Below, piece after piece: positions 29,467-38,634 of a stretch of DNA of 64,000 nt (the first letter of the stretch is position 1; each line of letters opens with the position of its first letter). Source of the DNA: Burkholderia sp. IMCC1007 (GTDB taxonomy: Bacteria; Pseudomonadota; Gammaproteobacteria; Burkholderiales; Burkholderiaceae); NCBI RefSeq assembly GCF_027257875.1, contig NZ_JAPVQY010000023.1, forward strand, positions 1 to 64,000. The letters are read 5' to 3'. The notes under the pieces are model-generated. The model was not told the DNA's origin. It ran no database searches and was given only the letters and a program-made list of their open reading frames with translations. Position numbers and translations under genes: made by a program.

Positions 29467-31559
29467 GATGCGCGCCCCTGGTCGCTGCCATTATCGGCGC
29501 CGCTGCCGCTTGCCGGATCGCCGCCTTCGGCCGCCGCGCCGTCCGACTCGGCCAGCGCTTCGGCTTCGGTTTCAGCCGACGCGTCTTCCGCATCGACCAG
29601 CGTGTCGTCGCCGCCTTCGGTCTCTTCCTCGTCGTCGGCCGCGTCACCGCTCGTGACCGTCGGCGCGTCGAGCACGTTCAAGAGGCGCACCGATGCCTCG
29701 ATCGTCAGCTCGTCGAGCGACATCACGTCGAGCAGCACGCGGGTGCCGCGCGCATGCACGCCGAGCCCCGGCACGTGCAGCAGCAGCGGGATTTCCTCGA
29801 GGCGCACGAGATCGCCCTTCACGACGCTCGCGACGACCTGCTTCTTCTGCTCCTGCGCGAGCCAGCGCAGGCACCAGAAGTACTCCATCCGGCGCTGGTA
29901 GTCGGCGTAAGCGGTATAGGTGTCGTCGAAGCCCTGCACGACCGCGTAGAGATCGGCGTCCTTCGGCTTGAACGGTGCGGCGAGCTTGGCCGTCACGCCA
30001 TGCTGCACGCACGCGAGCAGCTGCCACTGGTTCACGAGGTCGACGTAACGGCGCAGCGGCGACGTGCTCCATGCGTACTGCGCGACGCCGAGGCCTTCGT
30101 GCGGCGCGGCCGTCGTCTGCATCCGCGTGCGCTTCGGGCCCGGCGCGCCGAAGCCGCGCTGCGAGCGGTAGATGCCCGGCACCGTGTGATCGTGCAGGAA
30201 CGCGCCCCACGTCGAGTTCGCGAGAATCGCGAGCTCCGACACGATCAGGTCGAGGGGCGAGCCGCGGCGACGCGGCGTGATCGACACGTGCTCGCCTTCG
30301 ACGTAGAAGTTGTAGTCGGTGTTGCGCTGCACCTCGCGCTTCAGGCCGTAGCCCGCGCGCGCGACCTGGCGCTTCTCGAACAGCGCCTGCGCGAGCGGCC
30401 ACAGCACGGCGATGTCGTCCTTGTGCGGGTAGTCGCCGGTGCCGGCCGCGAGCGTCTCTTCGGTGACGAGCTCGTCGAGCGTGTTGTGACGCAGGTTGTT
30501 CTTCACGTACACGAGCTCGGCGCGCGTCTCGTTCGCGACGATGTCCTGCGTTTCGCGGTTGACGATGATGTACAGCGACAGCGCCGGGCGGTAGTCGCCC
30601 TCTTTCAGCGTGAACACGTCGACGACGTCGTCCGGCAGCATCGTGATCTTGTCGCCCGGCATGTAGACGGTCGACAGGCGTGCGCGCGCGATCGCATCGA
30701 CCGCGTCGCCGCGCACGATGCCGAGCGCCGGCGCCGCGATGTGCACGCCGATCCGCACGCGGCCGTCGGCCAGGTGCTCGACCGAGAACGCGTCGTCGAT
30801 TTCGGTCGTCGTGATGTCGTCGATCGAGAATGCCTGGACGTCCGCGCGCGGCAGGTCGTCCGGCAGCGGGCCGACCGTGACGGGCGGAAAGCCCGTGCCG
30901 TGCGGGAAGAACTCCGCGAGGAAACGCGCCTCGTGCAGCGCACGCGGCGACGCGATGCCGCCGCAGTCGAGCATCAGCCGCGCCGGCGACACGCCGCGCG
31001 CGCCGGCCGCCGCTTCCATCGCCTTGTATTCGATCGAATTCTTGTCCGGCCGCGTCAGCAGCCCGAGCACCTTGCCGGCGAACGATTCCGGCAGCTTGCC
31101 GGCCTTCAGTTCCTCTTCGTACTGCGCCTGCACGAGCGCCTGCTGGCGCTTGCGCTCGAGCGCCGCGAGCGCCATCTTCAGCTGCTCTTCCGGCGCGCGC
31201 TGATACTGGCCGCGCCCCTTGCGGCGGAAGTAGACGGGCGAGCCGTGCAGCCGCAGCACGAGCGCCGCGCGCTCGACCGGGCCATAGGTCGCGCCGAAGT
31301 ACTCGGCGGCCAGCGCCGTGTACGCGAACTCCTCGGCGGGCGCGCATTCCCACAGGAAGTCCAGATCGATCTGCTGCGCGGCAGTATCGGCTTCCTGCAT
31401 CAGCTCGCCCGCGGCCGGCTTGTCGAATTCGATCAGCACGTCTTTAGCGCGTACCTTCGCGCGCCGCCCGCCGGGCAACTCGACCTGAAATGCGTCGCCC
31501 TGGCGCGACAGCACGCTGCCCGCCTTGAAACTGCCCGATTCCTCGAAGAAAACGTTCAC
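29463..31559 (-). CDS. RNB-domain exoribonuclease, RNase II/R family
   Basis: A 698-aa enzyme expected to degrade RNA processively from the 3' end. The RNB catalytic block is [19 protein letters not shown] (about 250-270), whose acidic residues hold the metal ions, followed by [10 protein letters not shown] and [12 protein letters not shown]. The N-terminal region (1-230) is not a typical cold-shock pair. The last ~60 residues are an unusual Asp/Glu/Ala-rich tail where RNase R proteins usually have a basic tail. It overlaps aroE by 4 bp. I do not assign it to rnb or rnr. Confidence 0.88.
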   Translation of the reverse strand: MNVFFEESGSFKAGSVLSRQGDAFQVELPGGRRAKVRAKDVLIEFDKPAAGELMQEADTAAQQIDLDFLWECAPAEEFAYTALAAEYFGATYGPVERAALVLRLHGSPVYFRRKGRGQYQRAPEEQLKMALAALERKRQQALVQAQYEEELKAGKLPESFAGKVLGLLTRPDKNSIEYKAMEAAAGARGVSPARLMLDCGGIASPRALHEARFLAEFFPHGTGFPPVTVGPLPDDLPRADVQAFSIDDITTTEIDDAFSVEHLADGRVRIGVHIAAPALGIVRGDAVDAIARARLSTVYMPGDKITMLPDDVVDVFTLKEGDYRPALSLYIIVNRETQDIVANETRAELVYVKNNLRHNTLDELVTEETLAAGTGDYPHKDDIAVLWPLAQALFEKRQVARAGYGLKREVQRNTDYNFYVEGEHVSITPRRRGSPLDLIVSELAILANSTWGAFLHDHTVPGIYRSQRGFGAPGPKRTRMQTTAAPHEGLGVAQYAWSTSPLRRYVDLVNQWQLLACVQHGVTAKLAAPFKPKDADLYAVVQGFDDTYTAYADYQRRMEYFWCLRWLAQEQKKQVVASVVKGDLVRLEEIPLLLHVPGLGVHARGTRVLLDVMSLDELTIEASVRLLNVLDAPTVTSGDAADDEEETEGGDDTLVDAEDASAETEAEALAESDGAAAEGGDPASGSGADNGSDQGRAS

Positions 31560-31640
31560 TCAGTACTCTCGTTCAGACTGCCGGGCGCCGCATCGGCGGC
31601 GCCGCATGATGATGGGAATTCGATCGGCATGACGCCGGGT

Positions 31641-32210
31641 TCATGACGTTCTGTCGTCGCAAAAAGCGAGCACGTCGTCGACATAGTCGGCAAATTCGCT
31701 GATTCCGTGATCGCTGCCTTCGATCACGCGCGTCTTCGCGCCCGGGTAGTGGGCGAGCATCTCGCGGTAGTCGAGCACTTCGTCGCCGGTCGCCGCGAAC
31801 AGATAGTAGCGTTCGGGCCGCGAAATCGCCGGCACGCGCAGCGCATCGAGTTCGTGCAGGTGCCGGCGCTCGACGATGATCGACCCGCCGCCATGCCACA
31901 GCGGCTGTTCGCCCAGATACTGTTCGAGATCGCGCTGCGGCACGATCGCCGGATTCAGCAGCACCGCCTTCCAGCCGTGCCGCTCCGCCAGCCAGGTTGC
32001 GTAGTAGCCGCCGAGCGAGCTGCCGATCACCGTCACGTCGCGCGCGCCGGCCACCTCGGCCTGGGCCACCGCGATCGCGTCGAGCGGCGACACCGACAGC
32101 GACGGGCAGCGCCACTCGCTCGTGCGGCCGAGCTCGGCCATCCGGGCAGCGAGCAGCCGCGACTTCTGCGACTCGGGCGACGAGCGGAACCCGTGCAGAT
32201 ACAGGATCAC
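31641..32210 (-). CDS. YqiA-like alpha/beta-hydrolase
   Basis: A 189-aa small hydrolase of the UPF0227/YqiA type. The oxyanion region is LYLHGFRSSP, the nucleophile serine is in VIGSSLGGYYA, the acid is in GDEVLDY and the histidine in GSDHGI. E. coli YqiA is an esterase with short-chain acyl activity; the physiological substrate is unknown. The start is GTG with GGGAG 6 nt upstream, and it overlaps the mpl stop (GTGA). It is followed by the RNB ribonuclease gene. Confidence 0.85.
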   Translation of the reverse strand: MILYLHGFRSSPESQKSRLLAARMAELGRTSEWRCPSLSVSPLDAIAVAQAEVAGARDVTVIGSSLGGYYATWLAERHGWKAVLLNPAIVPQRDLEQYLGEQPLWHGGGSIIVERRHLHELDALRVPAISRPERYYLFAATGDEVLDYREMLAHYPGAKTRVIEGSDHGISEFADYVDDVLAFCDDRTS

Positions 32211-33592
32211 GCGCAGCTCCCGAGCGCATCGAGCAGCTTCTGGTGCACGCCGCCGAAGCCGCCGTTGCTCATCACGAGCACGTGGTCGCCCGGGCGCGCG
32301 GCTTCGACGACCGACTTCACCAGCAGATGCAGATCGTCGAACGCGCGCGCCTTGTCGCCGAGCGGCGCGAGCGCATCGCCGAGGTTCCAGCCGAGCGCGT
32401 CGCGCCCGGTCGGCGCGCCGTAGCCGAACACGAGATCGGCGTCGGCGAGGCTCGCCGGCAGTTGCGCCTTCATCACGCCGAGCTTCATCGTGTTCGAGCG
32501 CGGCTCGAGCACGGCGAGGATGCGCGAATGTTGGCGGCCGATTCGCGCGCGAAGGCCGGCGATCGTGGTTTCGATCGCGGTCGGATGGTGCGCGAAGTCG
32601 TCGTAGACGGTCACGCCGTCGACGCTGCCGCGCACTTCCATGCGCCGCTTCACGTTGCGGAACGATGCGAGGGATTCGGCCGCCTGCGCGGGCGGCACGC
32701 CCACGTGGCGCGCGGCCGCGATCGCTGCGAGCGCGTTCATCCGGTTGTGATCGCCCTGCACCTGCCACGCGACTTCGCCGACGCGCCCGGCGTGCGAATA
32801 CACCGCGAAGCGCTCGTCGACCGGCACGCCGTCCTCGGCCGGCAGCGCCTGCCAGCCGCCGTCGACGCCGAAACGTTCGACTTCGCTCCAGCAGCCGCGC
32901 GCGAGCACGCGCTCGAGCGCGTCCGAGCGGCCGTTCGTGACGATGCGGCCGACGCCCGGCACGGTGCGCACGAGATGATGGAATTGCGTTTCGATCGCAG
33001 CGAGATCGGGGAAGATGTCGGCGTGATCGAATTCGAGGTTATTGAGCACCGCGGTGCGCGGCCGGTAGTGGACGAACTTCGAGCGCTTGTCGAAGAACGC
33101 GGTGTCGTATTCGTCGGCTTCAATCACGAAGAAGCTCGAATCGGTCAGCCGCGCCGATACGCCGAAGTTCAGCGGCACGCCACCGATCAGGAAGCCCGGG
33201 TTCAGCCCGGCGTCTTCCAGCAGCCACGCGAGCATCGACGACGTGGTCGTCTTGCCGTGCGTGCCCGCGACCGCGAGCACCCATTTGCCGGCCAGCACGT
33301 GTTCGCCCAGCCATTGCGGGCCCGACACGTACGGCAGGCCGCGATCGAGGATCGCCTCCATCAACGGGTTGCCGCGCGTGACGACGTTGCCGATCACGAA
33401 CAGGTCGGGCTTCAGCTCGATCTGCTCGGCGCCGTAGCCCTCGATCAGCTTGATGCCCTGCGCCTCGAGCTGGGTGCTCATCGGCGGATAGACGCCCGCG
33501 TCGCAACCCGTCACCGTGTGGCCCGCCTCGCGCGCGAGCACGGCAAGACCGCCCATGAAGGTGCCGCAGATGCCAAGAATGTGGATGTGCAT
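32207..33592 (-). CDS. mpl: UDP-MurNAc:tripeptide ligase for murein recycling
   Basis: A 461-aa Mur ligase relative that joins recovered L-Ala-gamma-D-Glu-meso-DAP to UDP-N-acetylmuramate so wall peptides can be reused. The N-terminal nucleotide motif is HILGICGTFMGGLA, the ATP site is VAGTHGKTTTSS and the central motif is YDDFAHHPTA. Mpl, not MurC, is indicated by the GTFMGG and FVIEADEYDTAF signatures. No clear Shine-Dalgarno is seen before its ATG. It heads the five-gene unit and overlaps the YqiA-like gene. Confidence 0.94.
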   Translation of the reverse strand: MHIHILGICGTFMGGLAVLAREAGHTVTGCDAGVYPPMSTQLEAQGIKLIEGYGAEQIELKPDLFVIGNVVTRGNPLMEAILDRGLPYVSGPQWLGEHVLAGKWVLAVAGTHGKTTTSSMLAWLLEDAGLNPGFLIGGVPLNFGVSARLTDSSFFVIEADEYDTAFFDKRSKFVHYRPRTAVLNNLEFDHADIFPDLAAIETQFHHLVRTVPGVGRIVTNGRSDALERVLARGCWSEVERFGVDGGWQALPAEDGVPVDERFAVYSHAGRVGEVAWQVQGDHNRMNALAAIAAARHVGVPPAQAAESLASFRNVKRRMEVRGSVDGVTVYDDFAHHPTAIETTIAGLRARIGRQHSRILAVLEPRSNTMKLGVMKAQLPASLADADLVFGYGAPTGRDALGWNLGDALAPLGDKARAFDDLHLLVKSVVEAARPGDHVLVMSNGGFGGVHQKLLDALGSCA

Positions 33593-33844
33593 AGATGAAT
33601 GCTTTCGCGCCGCCGGGCGCCGTCGATTCGGAAAGAGGTCTGCGGCGCGCCGGACAGGCCGTGCGGCCGACGCCCGGCCAACGCCTGGCAACGACTTTTG
33701 CCGCGACACAAAGACCGCCATTGTAACTGACGGCCTGCCGTGCCCGGCGGCCCGAACGATGGATCCGGAGCCCGGCGGCACCGCGGGCGGCACGCAGCCG
33801 CAGCGCGTTCGGGCATGGCAGCGATCGAGTATGATTGCCGGATC

Positions 33845-34489
33845 ATGTCTCGCAAACCCCTTGTCGACCCGCGGCGCGCCCGCGAGGAAATCGCCCAGTC
33901 CGCCGCCCGCCTGATCGCGGAAGACGGCCTCGATTACGCCAGCGCCAAACGCAAGGCCGCGCGCCAGCTGTTCGGCGACGCGCGCGTTGCCGGCGAATGG
34001 CTGCCGGATAACGACCTGATCGAGGAAGAACTGCGCGAGTACCTCGCCCTGTTCCAGAGCGACACGCAACCGGACGAACTGCGCCGGCTGCGCGAAATCG
34101 CCCTCGACTGGATGCGCCGGCTCGCCGACTTCAATCCGTATGTGACGGGCGCGGTGCTGAACGGCACCGCGAACGCGCATTCGGACATCCATTTGCAGAT
34201 ATTCACCGACAACCCGAAGGACGTCGCGATCTACCTGCTGAACCAGAACGTTCAGTACGACGTGTCGGAGACGCGGCATTTCGCCGGTCGCGCCGACGTC
34301 GAGACGCTCAGCTTCCTGTGGCGCCCGCGGCGCGACGTCGATGCGATCGGCATTCACGTCGCGCTCTACGCAAGCGACGACCTGCGCGGCGCGGTCAAGG
34401 CCGACGCGCGCGGCCGGGTCGCCCGCGCGGACGCCGCCGCATTGCGCGCGCTCGTCGACGCAGGCAACGCCCCTTCCGAACCGGAATGA
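33845..34489 (+). CDS. Uncharacterised protein with a degenerate nucleotidyltransferase-like motif
   Basis: A 214-aa soluble protein I do not recognise as a named family. The first ~45 residues are helical and resemble a TetR-like first helix (AREEIAQSAARLIAEDGL). A central region reads LNGTANAHSDIHLQIF, which resembles the G-[ST]-x(n)-D-x-D active-site strand of nucleotidyltransferases but with His where the second Asp would be. The C-terminal ~60 residues are Ala/Arg/Asp-rich. The start MSRKPLVDP is the last Met before conserved-looking sequence. It is divergent from mpl and 7 bp upstream of the TlpA-like gene. Confidence 0.8.
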   Translation: MSRKPLVDPRRAREEIAQSAARLIAEDGLDYASAKRKAARQLFGDARVAGEWLPDNDLIEEELREYLALFQSDTQPDELRRLREIALDWMRRLADFNPYVTGAVLNGTANAHSDIHLQIFTDNPKDVAIYLLNQNVQYDVSETRHFAGRADVETLSFLWRPRRDVDAIGIHVALYASDDLRGAVKADARGRVARADAAALRALVDAGNAPSEPE

Positions 34490-34496
34490 TTCAACG

Positions 34497-35048
34497 ATGA
34501 TGATGAAACGCATGTTGGCGCTCGCGGTCGTCGCGGCCGCCGCCGTCGCCGGCGGGATCGCCGCCGGCCATTGGTTCCGCGGCAACAGTGCCGACGACGG
34601 TGTCGCCGTCGCCGCGCCCGCGCAAGGCAACCCGGTCGACCAGCTGTGGGCCGCGTCGCTCGCGGGCGTCGACGGCAAGCCCGCATCGCTCGCGTCGTTC
34701 AAGGGCCAGAAAGTCGTCGTCAACTTCTGGGCATCGTGGTGCGGCCCGTGCGTCGAGGAGATGCCGGAGCTCGTCGCGCTGTCGCATCAATACAAGCAGA
34801 AAGGGATCCGCTTCATCGGGATCGGCGTCGATTCCGAGCAGAACGTGAAGAACTTCCTGCAGAAGGTGAAGGTCGACTATCCCGTCTTCGTCAGCGGTTA
34901 CGCCGGCGCAGATCTGACCCGAAATTTCGGGAATACCGCCGGCGCCCTGCCGTTTACGGTCGTCATCGACGAAACGGGCAAGATTCGCGAGACAAAATTA
35001 GGACAAATCCGACCGGCCGAGCTGAAAAAGACCCTCGACGCGTTGTGA
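34497..35048 (+). CDS. TlpA-like periplasmic thiol-disulfide oxidoreductase
   Basis: A 183-aa exported or membrane-anchored thioredoxin-fold protein. The N-terminal hydrophobic helix is at about 5-25 (LALAVVAAAAVAGGIAAG). The redox motif is WASWCGPCVEEMPEL with a CGPC pair, and the cis-proline loop is in AGALPFTVVID. Such proteins keep periplasmic cysteines reduced, often for cytochrome c maturation. Three successive ATG codons begin the frame; the first is used. It sits 7 bp after the preceding gene, so the two are probably one unit. Confidence 0.88.
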   Translation: MMMKRMLALAVVAAAAVAGGIAAGHWFRGNSADDGVAVAAPAQGNPVDQLWAASLAGVDGKPASLASFKGQKVVVNFWASWCGPCVEEMPELVALSHQYKQKGIRFIGIGVDSEQNVKNFLQKVKVDYPVFVSGYAGADLTRNFGNTAGALPFTVVIDETGKIRETKLGQIRPAELKKTLDAL

Positions 35049-35242
35049 TCGCCCGGAACGGCCGCCGGCACGTTCGCGGCGATTTATGCGTGGATCGCCG
35101 CAATTTCACGTGAATTCGCCGATACTTTGCGTCCGCACCGGTAATTCTTGCAGGTCCGGCGCGCTCGGCCGTTCGGCAAAACTAGACAAATTTCTCTAAA
35201 TAGCGCTAAAGTTCGCGCAATTCCGCAGAAATAGAAGCGACC

Positions 35243-35695
35243 ATGACACGATTGCTGGTGCTGCACGGCCCCAACCTGAACCTTCTCGGCACCCGGGAAC
35301 CGGAGGTGTACGGCCACGTCACGCTGGCGCAGATCGATCAGGCGCTCGCCACGCGTGCGCAGGAAGCGGGTGCCGACCTGTCGTCGTTCCAGAGCAACCA
35401 TGAAGGCGCGCTGGTCGACCGCATCCAGGCCGCACGGCAGGAACAAACCGACTTCATCCTGATCAATCCGGCCGCGTATACGCACACGAGCGTCGCGATC
35501 CGGGACGCGATCGCCGGCGTCGGCATCCCGTTCGTCGAGATTCATCTGTCGAACGTGCATCGCCGCGAAGCGTTCAGGCACCACTCCTACTTTTCCGACC
35601 AGGCCGAAGGCGTGATCTGCGGGCTGGGCTGGAAAGGTTATCTGTACGCGCTCGAGTACGCGCTCGACAAGCTGCAAGGCGCGTCGCGCGGCTGA
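35243..35695 (+). CDS. aroQ: 3-dehydroquinate dehydratase, type II
   Basis: Removes water from 3-dehydroquinate in the shikimate pathway as a dodecamer. The protein is 150 aa, the type II length. The flexible active-site loop [16 protein letters not shown] carries the catalytic Arg and Tyr. The catalytic histidine lies in [11 protein letters not shown]. It is 65 bp upstream of accB, an arrangement common in proteobacteria. The 195-bp gap before it is AT-rich and likely holds the promoter of the aroQ-accBC-prmA group. Confidence 0.95.
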   Translation: MTRLLVLHGPNLNLLGTREPEVYGHVTLAQIDQALATRAQEAGADLSSFQSNHEGALVDRIQAARQEQTDFILINPAAYTHTSVAIRDAIAGVGIPFVEIHLSNVHRREAFRHHSYFSDQAEGVICGLGWKGYLYALEYALDKLQGASRG

Positions 35696-35760
35696 TTTCG
35701 CGATCTCGATTCAGCGCCGGTCCCACCCGGCGCTTTCACGTATTGAAAGGGGAATTCCCG

Positions 35761-36231
35761 ATGGATCTTCGTAAGCTGAAAACTCTGATCGACCTCGTTT
35801 CCGAATCCGGCATCTCGGAACTGGAAGTGACAGAGGGCGAAGGCAAGGTGCGTATCGTCAAGAATGCGCCGCCGGTCTATGTCCAGCAGACGGCCGGATT
35901 TGCCCCGCAGGTCAGCGCACCGGCCCCTTCGGCCGCGCTGCCGACCGAAGGCGCGGCGGCTGCGCCGGCAGGCGCTGCCGCGCCGGCCGCCCCGCAAGGC
36001 CACGTCGTGACGTCGCCGATGGTCGGCACGTTCTACCGCGCGCCGTCGCCGGGCGCGGATCCATTCGTCCAGGTCGGTGACACGGTCAAGGAAGGCCAGA
36101 CCATCTGCATCATCGAAGCGATGAAGCTGCTCAACGAGATCGAGTCGGACAAAGCCGGCGTGATCAAGGAAATCCTCGTCGAGAACGGCCAGGCCGTCGA
36201 ATACGGCCAGCCGCTTTTCGTGATCGGCTAA
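35761..36231 (+). CDS. accB: Biotin carboxyl carrier protein of acetyl-CoA carboxylase
   Basis: A 156-aa carrier subunit that moves CO2 on biotin during the first step of fatty acid synthesis. The C-terminal biotinyl domain has the EAMKL motif with Lys122 as the biotin site. An Ala/Pro linker spans about 50-80. The N-terminal [13 protein letters not shown] segment binds the AccC partner. AAGGGG lies upstream of the ATG at 35761; an upstream Met 6 codons earlier overlaps that site and is rejected. accC follows at 85 bp. Confidence 0.96.
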   Translation: MDLRKLKTLIDLVSESGISELEVTEGEGKVRIVKNAPPVYVQQTAGFAPQVSAPAPSAALPTEGAAAAPAGAAAPAAPQGHVVTSPMVGTFYRAPSPGADPFVQVGDTVKEGQTICIIEAMKLLNEIESDKAGVIKEILVENGQAVEYGQPLFVIG

Positions 36232-36315
36232 GCCCGCTGCGCGGCCCTGCGGCCGCGCGCCGCCGATGCTCGCCAGGCGCCGTTCGCGCGCCCCTCGAAG
36301 AGACGAATACTCGCT

Positions 36316-37683
36316 ATGTTTGAAAAAATCCTCATTGCCAACCGCGGTGAAATCGCGCTGCGCATCCAGCGTGCGTGCCGCGAGCTCGGCGTCAAGACGG
36401 TGGTCGTCTACTCGGAAGCCGACAAGGAAGCCAAGTACGTGCGCCTCGCGGACGAAGCCGTCTGTATCGGCCCGGCCCCGTCGAATCTGAGCTACCTGAA
36501 CATGCCGGCGCTGATCAGCGCCGCGGAAGTCACCGATGCCGAGGCGATCCACCCCGGCTACGGCTTCCTGTCGGAGAACGCCGATTTCGCGGAACGCGTC
36601 GAGCAGTCCGGCTTCACGTTCATCGGCCCGCGCCCGGAAACGATCCGCATGATGGGCGACAAGGTCACCGCGAAGCAGACCATGATCAAGACCGGCGTGC
36701 CGTGCGTGCCGGGTTCGGAAGGTGCGTTGCCGGACGATCCGAAGGAGATCGTGAAGATTGCGCGCACGATCGGCTATCCGGTGATCATCAAGGCAGCAGG
36801 CGGCGGCGGCGGCCGCGGGATGCGTGTCGTGCACACCGAGGCCGCGCTCGTGAACGCGGTCAACATGACCCGCGAGGAAGCCGGCCGTGCGTTCGGCAAC
36901 CCGCAGGTGTACATGGAGAAGTTCCTCGAGAACCCGCGCCACATCGAAATCCAGGTGCTGTCGGATGCGCACAAGAACGCGATCTGGCTCGGCGAGCGCG
37001 ATTGCTCGATGCAGCGCCGTCACCAGAAGGTGATCGAGGAAGCGCCGGCACCCGGCATTCCGCGCCGCCTGATCGAGCGCATCGGCGACCGCTGCGCGGA
37101 CGCGTGCAAGAAGATGGGCTACCTCGGCGCCGGCACGTTCGAATTCCTGTACGAGAACAACGAGTTCTACTTCATCGAGATGAACACGCGCGTGCAGGTC
37201 GAGCACCCGGTGTCGGAGATGATCACGGGCGTCGACATCGTGCAGGAACAGATCCGCATCGCGGCCGGCGAGAAACTCGCGCTGCGCCAGCGCGACATCC
37301 AGTTCCGCGGCCACGCGATCGAATGCCGGATCAACGCGGAAGATCCGTTCAAGTTCACGCCGTCGCCGGGCCGGATCACGTCGTGGCATACGCCGGGCGG
37401 CCCCGGCGTGCGCGTCGATTCGCATGCGTACAATGGTTATTTCGTGCCGCCGAACTATGATTCGATGATCGGCAAGCTGATCACCTACGGCGCAACGCGC
37501 GACCAGGCAATCCGCCGGATGCGCATCGCGCTGTCGGAAATGGTCGTCGAAGGCATCCAGACCAACATCCCGCTGCACCGCGAGCTGATGATCGACTCGA
37601 AGTTCGTCGAAGGCGGCACCAGCATCCACTACCTCGAACACCGGCTCGCCCAGAAGCAGCAGGTCGCACCGGAAGAAGCGTAA
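36316..37683 (+). CDS. accC: Biotin carboxylase subunit of acetyl-CoA carboxylase
   Basis: A 455-aa ATP-grasp enzyme that carboxylates the biotin of AccB. Landmarks are the N-terminal [13 protein letters not shown], the glycine-rich ATP loop [14 protein letters not shown] and the catalytic region [14 protein letters not shown]. Length is normal. GAAGAGACG precedes the ATG. It follows accB and is 3 bp ahead of prmA. Confidence 0.97.
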   Translation: MFEKILIANRGEIALRIQRACRELGVKTVVVYSEADKEAKYVRLADEAVCIGPAPSNLSYLNMPALISAAEVTDAEAIHPGYGFLSENADFAERVEQSGFTFIGPRPETIRMMGDKVTAKQTMIKTGVPCVPGSEGALPDDPKEIVKIARTIGYPVIIKAAGGGGGRGMRVVHTEAALVNAVNMTREEAGRAFGNPQVYMEKFLENPRHIEIQVLSDAHKNAIWLGERDCSMQRRHQKVIEEAPAPGIPRRLIERIGDRCADACKKMGYLGAGTFEFLYENNEFYFIEMNTRVQVEHPVSEMITGVDIVQEQIRIAAGEKLALRQRDIQFRGHAIECRINAEDPFKFTPSPGRITSWHTPGGPGVRVDSHAYNGYFVPPNYDSMIGKLITYGATRDQAIRRMRIALSEMVVEGIQTNIPLHRELMIDSKFVEGGTSIHYLEHRLAQKQQVAPEEA

Positions 37684-37686
37684 AGC

Positions 37687-38589
37687 ATGAGCTATCGCGA
37701 ACTCGTCGTCGAACTGGCCCGTGAGCACGCGGAGGCGCTGTCCGACGCGCTGCTCGAACTGGGCGCGCTGTCGGTTTCGGTCGAGGACGCCGACGCCGAC
37801 ACGCCCGACGAACAGCCGCTCTTCGGCGAGCCGGGCCTCGTGCCGGACCGTACCGCGTGGCAGCACTCGCGCGTGGTCGCGCTGCTGTCGCCCGATCACG
37901 AGCCGGCCGTGCTGCTCGCGGCGGCCGCGAACGAAATCGGCGTCGCCGAGACGCCGAAGTTCGTCGTGCGCGAAGTCGAGGAGCAGGACTGGGTGCGGCT
38001 CACGCAGTCGCAATTCGAGCCGATCCCGATCGGCGAGCGGATCTGGGTCGTGCCGTCCTGGCACGACGCACCCGATCCCGACGCGCTGATCCTCGAACTC
38101 GACCCCGGTCTCGCATTCGGCACCGGCAGCCATCCCACCACGCGCCTGTGCATGGAATGGCTCGAGCAGTCGGTGAAGCCCGGCCAGTCGGTGCTCGACT
38201 ACGGCTGCGGCTCGGGCATTCTCGCGATCCTCGCGCAGAAATGCGGGGCGAACCCCGTCGTCGGCATCGACATCGATCCGCAGGCCGTCGAATCGGCCCG
38301 GCAGAACAGCGAACGCAACCGTGCGGAAGTCACGTACGGGCTGCCCGACGCATGTCCGTCCGGCGAGTTCGACATCGTCGTCGCGAACATCCTGTCGAAC
38401 CCGCTGAAGCTGATGGCGTCGATGCTCGCGTCGAAGGTGAAACCGGGTGGCCGCATCGCGCTGTCGGGCGTGCTCGCGCGCCAGGCGGACGAAGTCGCGG
38501 CCGTCTACGCGCGCTACGTCGACATCTCGGTCTGGCGCGAACACGAAGGTTGGGTATGCCTCGCCGGAACCCGGCGGGAAAGCCATTAG
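37687..38589 (+). CDS. prmA: Ribosomal protein L11 methyltransferase
   Basis: A 300-aa SAM-dependent enzyme that trimethylates L11. The C-terminal methyltransferase domain shows [28 protein letters not shown] and the NILSNPL catalytic motif, and the N-terminal ~100 residues form the L11-recognition domain. It starts 3 bp after accC, so it is in the acc operon. Confidence 0.95.
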   Translation: MSYRELVVELAREHAEALSDALLELGALSVSVEDADADTPDEQPLFGEPGLVPDRTAWQHSRVVALLSPDHEPAVLLAAAANEIGVAETPKFVVREVEEQDWVRLTQSQFEPIPIGERIWVVPSWHDAPDPDALILELDPGLAFGTGSHPTTRLCMEWLEQSVKPGQSVLDYGCGSGILAILAQKCGANPVVGIDIDPQAVESARQNSERNRAEVTYGLPDACPSGEFDIVVANILSNPLKLMASMLASKVKPGGRIALSGVLARQADEVAAVYARYVDISVWREHEGWVCLAGTRRESH

Positions 38590-38634
38590 AATAGCGCTGT
38601 CCCTCACTCTGGCCAGCAGGCCGCCCGGCTCGAC

